From Pseudomonadota bacterium (GTDB lineage: Bacteria > Myxococcota > UBA9042 > PHBI01): 6,122 nt of DNA. Under the pieces are notes generated by a model, which was not told the DNA's origin, did not search any database, and saw only the letters and a list, made by a program, of their open reading frames with translations. The stretch spans positions 1 to 6,122 of the forward strand of contig SXIE01000208.1 in the NCBI GenBank assembly GCA_005772945.1, given 5' to 3'. The stretch's first letter is position 1, and each line of letters begins with the position of its first letter. A program made the translations under genes and the position numbers. Shown here in pieces: positions 1 through 4,443 of this stretch.

Positions 1-46
1 CGACCAGCTGCGCTTCGAGCTCTGCGATCCGTTTCTCCGCGTCCAC
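1..46 (-). CDS. Partial N-terminus of a leftward coiled-coil protein (gene runs off the left edge)
   Basis: Reading leftward from GTG at 46, the frame stays open to the window edge and gives 15 codons, VDAEKRIAELEAQLV. Most codons end in G or C, as in the neighbouring genes. Hydrophobic I/L residues spaced 3-4 apart among E, K, R and Q suggest the start of a coiled coil. An in-frame TGA lies at 71-73, and GTG 46 is the only usual start codon after it. No good ribosome binding site precedes the GTG, so the start is uncertain. Similar N-termini occur in IS66-type transposases and in many unrelated coiled-coil proteins, so no function is assigned. The gene diverges from the large plus-strand gene. 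Confidence 0.35.
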   Translation of the reverse strand, partial: MDAEKRIAELEAQLV

Positions 47-203
47 GCGCGACCGTACAGCACGGCGCGATCACGCTGTCGATCCCCCTGCTTGCAAGTG
101 ATCGAAACGATCCAGCTTTTCGGGGGCCTGAACGGATACATTGCGACGAGCGGCGCCTTCCGTGGTACCGTGTCGGCGCTTTCTGTCCGGTCTGGGGGGC
201 CCC
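47..203. promoter_or_regulatory. Divergent intergenic region with two adjacent short palindromes
   Basis: About 157 bases separate the leftward partial gene from the earliest likely start (GTG 204) of the large rightward gene, so any promoters for both should lie here. The region contains a perfect 8-base palindrome CTTGCAAG at 91-98. One base further on is an inverted repeat GATCG-AAA-CGATC at 100-112. These could be an operator, but the arms are short. I could not pick out a convincing -35/-10 pair. Confidence 0.3.
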
Positions 204-311
204 GTGTACAAACCTACGCAACGTGAAGAGTCTGCCGACGCCAGTCGCGCTCCCGTCCCCGCGCCGCCCGACGGCAAGACCAAGGCAACCGTGGCCGGGG
301 TCGAGGGCTAG
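204..311 (+). pseudogene. In-frame 5' extension of the large gene, closed by an amber codon
   Basis: This segment is in the same frame as the ATG at 372. From GTG 204 it reads VYKPTQREESADASRAP and continues as a Pro/Ala/Lys-rich stretch ending VAGVEG before TAG at 309-311. The 20 codons between the TAG and ATG 372 (starting DAQAALLAPEDGDDSGLL) are almost all G/C-ending, and no usual start codon lies among them. Both sides of the stop therefore look like one coding frame. The upstream in-frame limit is TGA 129-131. TTG 141 and GTG 162 are other possible starts. A G-run at 194-199 gives only a weak ribosome binding site for GTG 204. No signal peptide is visible. The TAG may be a real nonsense mutation, a base-calling error for TAC or TAT, or a read-through site. 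If it is read through, the protein would be about 989 residues from GTG 204. Confidence 0.55.
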
Positions 312-371
312 GACGCGCAGGCCGCCCTGCTCGCGCCCGAGGACGGGGACGACAGTGGCCTCCTGCGGCGC

Positions 372-3173
372 ATGGCGCGGGCGTTGAACGCGGCCAAGAC
401 GGAGACCGAGCGGCAGTCTGTCTTGCTCAAGGCCGAGTCCAAGGGGCTCGCGAGCGCGGACGTCGAAGCCAAGGCGGCCGAGCTGGACACGCCCGGCGAG
501 AGCACCACGCGCAAGGCAGGGCTCGGCTACTCAAGCAAGGACGGCGTCTCGGCCCATGCCTCCCAGGAGCGCGTCGTCTCGGTCGAAGGCGCGATGGAGC
601 GCAAGGACTCGCGCAGCCTGGCGCTGGCCGATGGGCAGGCGGTCGGCACGCTCGGGCGCGAGGAGACCTACTACGGCGATGACGATTCCAAGAGCAGGAC
701 GAGCAGCGCCGCCACCGTGGGGATCGGCAAGGATGGCCTGACGGCCGGCTACAGTGGCGGCACGGTCGCCACGGCCGCTGACGGCTCGAGCCAAGCGACG
801 ACGGCCGGCGTGAGTGCCAATATCAGTGAAGGCAAAGTCGGTGGCAATATCGGCACAGCGAAGAGGGATGCCGAGGGCAAGGTCGAGAGCGGCATGTCGG
901 CCGCGGGCGAGCTGGACTTCAACGCAAACGGGGAGCTCGAGGGTGCCAGCGCGCAGGTCGCCGCGACCAAGGGTCCTGTGAACGTGGTGGTGGCCGGCCA
1001 GTACAAGTACACGATCGCCGAGCCCAAGCTGGTCGAGGGCATGTGGGTCGTGACGTACACCAAGAGCGTCGGCGGCAACGCGTCGCTCGGTGGCACGAGC
1101 GCTGGCGGACATTCGGCCAATATCGGTGGCAGCGCGTCGGAGACCTCGACGGGCGAGCGCCGGTTCAAGACCAAGGGCGAGGCCGACGCGTTCCAGAAGA
1201 AGGGGCCGACCGAGGCCGCGGCACCGACGACGGCCGAGGGGGCCGCCGCGCTTGCGGTCGGGGACCGTGTCTCGACGACGGACGCGAAGGGCGCCCAAGT
1301 CGGCGGCAGCGCGATGATCCAAGGGCTACAGGTCGGGGGCAAGCTGCAGATCGGCAAGAGCCATTCGGTCACCGTCGTGAAGGCGGATCCGACACGCGTG
1401 CATGTCGAGGTGACGGACGCGGACACGCTCGGCGGCGAGGCCAGCCTGGGCACCTTTGGCGTGAGCATGAAGGCGGGGGCGTCGCGGACGCTCTCGCAGG
1501 GGGTCGTGCTCGAGTTCGATATCAGCACGCCCGCGGGCCAGGCGGCGTTCGAGCAGTTTCGCCGCACTGGGGTCGCGCCGGCATCGGGCGCACGCTTGGT
1601 CGCGCGAACCTCCGGCCGATCGGACAGCGAGGTGTCGGGCGTCGGCCTAGGAATCGTCGACATCACGGCCACGTCGACAGTCGAACAGTCGACGACCGAG
1701 ACGGCCGATGGCGACAAGATCGAGAGGGCGGCCGGCACGGATGCGGTCGGCGTCGACGCGGGCTTCCTCGGGAAACACCAGGTCTCGACCACGCTCGACA
1801 CGAGCGAGACCAATGATGCGTCGCGAGCCTACGGCACCAAGGCGACCATCGATTCGTCGAGCGCCGAGTCCGCCAACCACGAGCTCGCGGCCGCGACCGG
1901 CGTGAAGCAAAACTCGAATATCGAGGGGGCGCCCAAGGGGCAGTGGTCGGTGACGTCGCATTTCTCGGACGCGCAGATTCAGACGCTGTGCGCCGAGATC
2001 AACTCGGATCACTTCAACTACCACTCCCTGATCTATCGATCGGGGCACGGCGCGGCTCTCATCCAGGCCGTCAAGGGCTCGGGCGGGAACATGGACGCCG
2101 TGCGCCTCGCGCTCTCCGAGTTCATTTCGGAGACGGGTTCGCGCGGCCTGGAGCTCATGCGCGACACCATCGGTGGCAAATTCGCGTACGATCTCAACCT
2201 GGCCGGAGACAAGTACTTCACCGGGGCCTCGGGGCGCGAAGCCACCGAGCGCCAGATCGCGGACTTCAAGGCGCGCCTCGCCTCGCCCAAGAGCGACAAG
2301 GGAAGCCTCATCGGCCAGATCGCCACGTGTCTGAGCAGCCAACAGGAAAAGCTCGCGGCGATCGGCGATCCGAGGCAGTACCCCGAGCTGCCGAGCGAGC
2401 TGCGGACCGAGGAGATCGCGAAGACCCGGAGCATGGTCAAGACGCTCGAGCAGATGCGTGACCAGGCGCTGGCCTCGCTCTCGGCACCGGCGGCGGCGAC
2501 GACGCCCGCGGGTCCCAAGGCGGCGGCGGGCGCGACGCCCGCGGCGGGCGGCAAGACGCCGGCGGACAAGGCACCGGGCGCCGCTCCGGTCGCGACCCCG
2601 GCTACGCCCACGCCGGTGGCGATCGGGCCAGCGACTCCTGCGCAGGTCGCGGCGGCCGAATGGCAAATGGTCCTCAAGGTCGAGGCGGAGCTGAACCAGG
2701 CGAAGGAGAATGCGTCGAATTGGCGCGACCGCGCGCGCAAGTCACGTTGGGTCCAAGTCGGGGGCGCCTACGCCTTTATGGACTCGGCGCAGCACGACTT
2801 CGGGGAGCGCGGGTTCTTCGGCGACGGTGAGCTCGCGGGCGCCTTCGAAGCGGCTGCCGCCAACTTCTACGAAGCGCAGCCGCTCTGGGAGGCGGCTGAA
2901 GATGGCCTGCGCGGGTTCGAGAAGCGGAAGACCGACGCGGCCGTCGGCATGGCGCAGAATCCGGCCGCCTGGGTCGGCAGACTGGAGTCGTCGCTCGCAC
3001 CGCTCATCCGGCAGGTTACGGCCAGCTACATCCAGGCCCAGCGTCGCTACAAGTCGACGGAGGACCAGTACCAGTCGATCAAGGCGTCCATCCTGGCGAA
3101 GAACGCAGGCAACGTGAACGCCTACTTCCTCGGCTACCGGCAGACGATGCCCGACGGTGCCAACGTCCCGTGA
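372..3173 (+). CDS. Large glycine-rich beta-repeat protein of unknown function (933 aa as intact frame)
   Basis: I do not recognise the family. From ATG 372 the protein is 933 residues; the true N-terminus probably lies at or near GTG 204, across the amber codon at 309-311. ATG 372 has no recognisable ribosome binding site. Residues 1-40 are a charged helix. Residues about 50-505 are rich in Gly, Ser, Thr and Ala with short alternating strands (SANIS, GGNIG, SANIGGS), suggesting extended beta structure. Within them, residues 211-279 and 330-401 look like two copies of one module (GNASLG/GEASLG, then ADAFQKKG/AAFEQFRRTG). Residues 530-700 look helical and globular, 703-757 form an Ala/Pro/Gly/Thr linker, and 760-933 form a helical, partly coiled tail with aromatic residues. 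There is no signal peptide and no clear transmembrane segment, and only two cysteines (540, 653), so it is probably cytosolic or exported by a non-Sec route. Similar large proteins in myxobacteria can accompany contractile injection systems, but no such genes are in this window, so that role is speculative. Confidence 0.85.
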   Translation: MARALNAAKTETERQSVLLKAESKGLASADVEAKAAELDTPGESTTRKAGLGYSSKDGVSAHASQERVVSVEGAMERKDSRSLALADGQAVGTLGREETYYGDDDSKSRTSSAATVGIGKDGLTAGYSGGTVATAADGSSQATTAGVSANISEGKVGGNIGTAKRDAEGKVESGMSAAGELDFNANGELEGASAQVAATKGPVNVVVAGQYKYTIAEPKLVEGMWVVTYTKSVGGNASLGGTSAGGHSANIGGSASETSTGERRFKTKGEADAFQKKGPTEAAAPTTAEGAAALAVGDRVSTTDAKGAQVGGSAMIQGLQVGGKLQIGKSHSVTVVKADPTRVHVEVTDADTLGGEASLGTFGVSMKAGASRTLSQGVVLEFDISTPAGQAAFEQFRRTGVAPASGARLVARTSGRSDSEVSGVGLGIVDITATSTVEQSTTETADGDKIERAAGTDAVGVDAGFLGKHQVSTTLDTSETNDASRAYGTKATIDSSSAESANHELAAATGVKQNSNIEGAPKGQWSVTSHFSDAQIQTLCAEINSDHFNYHSLIYRSGHGAALIQAVKGSGGNMDAVRLALSEFISETGSRGLELMRDTIGGKFAYDLNLAGDKYFTGASGREATERQIADFKARLASPKSDKGSLIGQIATCLSSQQEKLAAIGDPRQYPELPSELRTEEIAKTRSMVKTLEQMRDQALASLSAPAAATTPAGPKAAAGATPAAGGKTPADKAPGAAPVATPATPTPVAIGPATPAQVAAAEWQMVLKVEAELNQAKENASNWRDRARKSRWVQVGGAYAFMDSAQHDFGERGFFGDGELAGAFEAAAANFYEAQPLWEAAEDGLRGFEKRKTDAAVGMAQNPAAWVGRLESSLAPLIRQVTASYIQAQRRYKSTEDQYQSIKASILAKNAGNVNAYFLGYRQTMPDGANVP
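1002..1574 (+). repeat. Diverged tandem protein module inside the large gene (two copies)
   Basis: Copy A covers residues about 211-279 of the 933-residue frame (bases 1002-1208), and copy B about 330-401 (bases 1359-1574). Both run: strand with V-x-V pattern, G-N/E-ASLG, a Gly/Ser-rich strand ending in a basic or hydrophobic F-containing strand (RRFKTKG / EFDISTPAG), then A-F-Q/E and a basic K-K-G or R-R-T-G end. The ASLG motifs lie 120 residues apart and the AF motifs 119 apart, so the alignment has almost no gaps over that part. The DNA copies are too diverged to be a recent duplication. A Gly/Ala-rich segment separates them. Confidence 0.5.
2478..2642 (+). other. Low-complexity Ala/Pro/Gly/Thr linker within the large protein
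   Basis: Residues about 703-757 consist almost only of A, P, G, T and K with short near-repeats (GPKAAAGATPAAGG, ATPATPTPVA). Such linkers are typically flexible spacers between folded domains. Here it joins the helical region to the helical tail. The DNA is rich in gcggcg-type runs, so it could vary in length between strains. Confidence 0.7.
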
Positions 3174-3200
3174 GGCGCGCGCGGGCGCCGCGGCGAGCGC
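3174..3200. terminator. GC-rich palindromic gap between convergent genes, possible shared hairpin
   Basis: Only 27 bases separate the stop codons of the large plus-strand gene and the minus-strand membrane gene. They include GGCGC at 3174-3178 pairing with GCGCC at 3185-3189, and a perfect 10-base palindrome CGCCGCGGCG at 3186-3195. No T-run follows on either strand, so this is not a classic intrinsic terminator. A hairpin here could still slow polymerase or protect 3' ends in both directions. Confidence 0.25.
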
Positions 3201-4364
3201 TCACTCCGGCGTTCGCACCGGGCTCGCGGCTTCCTGCGAGGCCTCGATCGCGACGATGAACGCATCCATGTCCTGGGTGTGCGACTCGCGCAGCGCCTGC
3301 GTCTCGGGGTCCGACTCGATCCGGTGCGCGCGCTGCAGGCCCTTCATCGTGAGATCGAGGCCGACGACGGCCAGGACAAAGACGTTCGCGATGACGCTGA
3401 GCAGCGGTAGGAACGTGTCGAGGATGCTGAGACCTTGCATCGACGCGACCATGTCGATGAGCCCGATGAACAGGAAGAGGCCGCCGACCGCATTGAGGAC
3501 CAGCATGAGCATGCGAATCTTGCGGATGTGCGCAAGCGTTTCGTCGAGCGGGCCCGGGCGTGCCAGGACGCGGCCGTTGAACCAGAGGACGATCGGCGCG
3601 GCCATGAGCGCGATGAGCGCGAGCGCCATGAAGCCGCCGCCGGCCAGCTGATACGGCATCTGCATGACGAGAAAGAGCAACATCAGATAGAGCGGTGCGC
3701 CGAGCGTGATGAGCCAGCCGGGTGCCGGGCTGCCGGGAAAGAGCGCCTTGGACGCGAGCGCCGCGCGGATGAGTCCGGGAACCAGCGAGAGGACCTTGGG
3801 CGCCAAGAGCATGACGGCCGAGAGGGCACCGGCCACGCCCATGGCGACGGCCTCGGCGCCCTCGCGACCGGCACGCACCGGGAAGAGGCAGACCGCAAAC
3901 GGCACGATGAACGCGACGAGCCAGAAGCCGAAGAGGATACGCCGCGAGCGCGCGAGCTGATCCCAGGTCCGATGGGCGCTCCAGACGCCGACGGCGAGCG
4001 CGGCGCTGGAGAGCGTGATGAGGAGCCCGAGCGCGGTGAACGTGTCCGCGCCGTCGCCGAGGTCGATGAGCGACTTGATGAGATGAACGACCGTGGGCAC
4101 CGCAAGAAAAAGGGCGGCGACGAAGAGCGCGGCGCGACGCCACGCCATCACGCGCAGGAGCGGATCGGAGCCCTGGTGGAGGTTCTCGACCTCGAAGACA
4201 ACGCGCTCGTCGGGGAGGAGCGCGATCGGCTGTAGATCGGTGCGCATCGCGCGCCGAAACCAGAGCTTCATCCGCGGCCCGTACCCGTCACCGCTCGTCG
4301 GGACGTGCTCGGTCGGAAAACGCTCGGTGCCCTTCCAGGTGTCTGCTTCCTCGTGCGCGTCCAT
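3201..4364 (-). CDS. Polytopic membrane protein of unknown function, about 8 transmembrane helices
   Basis: The family is not recognised. The protein is 387 residues from ATG 4364. A soluble N-terminal segment of about 75 residues (ending PLLRVMAWRRAA) precedes hydrophobic stretches at about 77-97, 108-130, 143-163, 170-190, 217-237, 243-263, 284-305 and 318-337. A charged tail of about 50 residues (SDPETQALRESHTQDMD) follows. It is therefore probably an inner-membrane protein with both ends on the same side. No transporter signature, nucleotide-binding loop or catalytic motif is visible. ATG 4364 is chosen because GAGGA lies just upstream at good spacing. ATG 4376 lacks such a site, and the longer frame from GTG 4427 would overlap the terminator stem. 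ATG 4271 (MKLWFRR) is a shorter alternative without a good site. It lies on the same strand as the FadJ-like gene, 79 bases downstream and behind a terminator, so it has either its own promoter or read-through expression. Confidence 0.85.
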   Translation of the reverse strand: MDAHEEADTWKGTERFPTEHVPTSGDGYGPRMKLWFRRAMRTDLQPIALLPDERVVFEVENLHQGSDPLLRVMAWRRAALFVAALFLAVPTVVHLIKSLIDLGDGADTFTALGLLITLSSAALAVGVWSAHRTWDQLARSRRILFGFWLVAFIVPFAVCLFPVRAGREGAEAVAMGVAGALSAVMLLAPKVLSLVPGLIRAALASKALFPGSPAPGWLITLGAPLYLMLLFLVMQMPYQLAGGGFMALALIALMAAPIVLWFNGRVLARPGPLDETLAHIRKIRMLMLVLNAVGGLFLFIGLIDMVASMQGLSILDTFLPLLSVIANVFVLAVVGLDLTMKGLQRAHRIESDPETQALRESHTQDMDAFIVAIEASQEAASPVRTPE

Positions 4365-4376
4365 CGCGGTCCTCAT
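4364..4376 (-). promoter_or_regulatory. Ribosome binding site that decides the membrane-protein start
   Basis: On the minus strand the sequence is ATGAGGACCGCGATG. The GAGGA element lies 5 bases before the second ATG (4364), which fits normal Shine-Dalgarno spacing. The upstream ATG (4376) forms part of this element and has no purine-rich site of its own. Confidence 0.55.
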
Positions 4377-4390
4377 GAGATAGTTGGTGT

Positions 4391-4425
4391 ACAAACGAAA
4401 AGCGCCGCATACCGCGGCGCTCTTC
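4391..4425 (-). terminator. Intrinsic terminator of the FadJ-like gene
   Basis: On the minus strand a perfect 8-bp stem AGCGCCGC / GCGGCGCT (4421-4414 with 4408-4401) encloses a 5-base loop. Outer GAAG/TTTC pairing (4425-4422 with 4400-4397, one G-U pair) extends it to about 12 bp. The stem is followed by the T-rich run TTTTCGTTTGT. The hairpin begins 18 bases after the FadJ-like stop codon (4444-4446), the usual place for a Rho-independent terminator. On the plus strand no T-run follows, so it should act in one direction only. It lies 26 bases or more upstream of the membrane-protein start and could also limit read-through into that gene. Confidence 0.8.
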
Positions 4426-4443
4426 ACTCACTACTTAAGACGC

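Noticed and set aside
749..1813. Long minus-strand open frame (354 codons) opposite the large gene
   Set aside because: It is a mirror of the high-GC plus-strand gene. Its product is a featureless Ser/Pro/Ala/Val-rich sequence without domains, and the plus frame has the coherent repeat architecture.
1647..2666. Long minus-strand open frame (339 codons)
   Set aside because: The product is dominated by Arg, Gly and Leu, typical of antisense frames in GC-rich DNA. It overlaps the well-supported plus-strand gene throughout.
372..3173. Toxin or DUF4157 peptidase domain in the large protein
   Set aside because: I found no HExxH zinc-binding motif and no other catalytic signature I could name, so only the architecture is described.
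3079..4143. Minus-strand open frame (354 codons) over the membrane gene
   Set aside because: The product is Arg/His/Ala-rich and lies in another frame of the same strand. The membrane-protein frame has clear hydrophobic helices and a ribosome binding site.
3435..4235. Plus-strand open frame (266 codons) opposite the membrane gene
   Set aside because: It has an extreme Arg/Glu/Asp-rich composition, as expected for the complement of a hydrophobic GC-rich gene, and no plausible domain.
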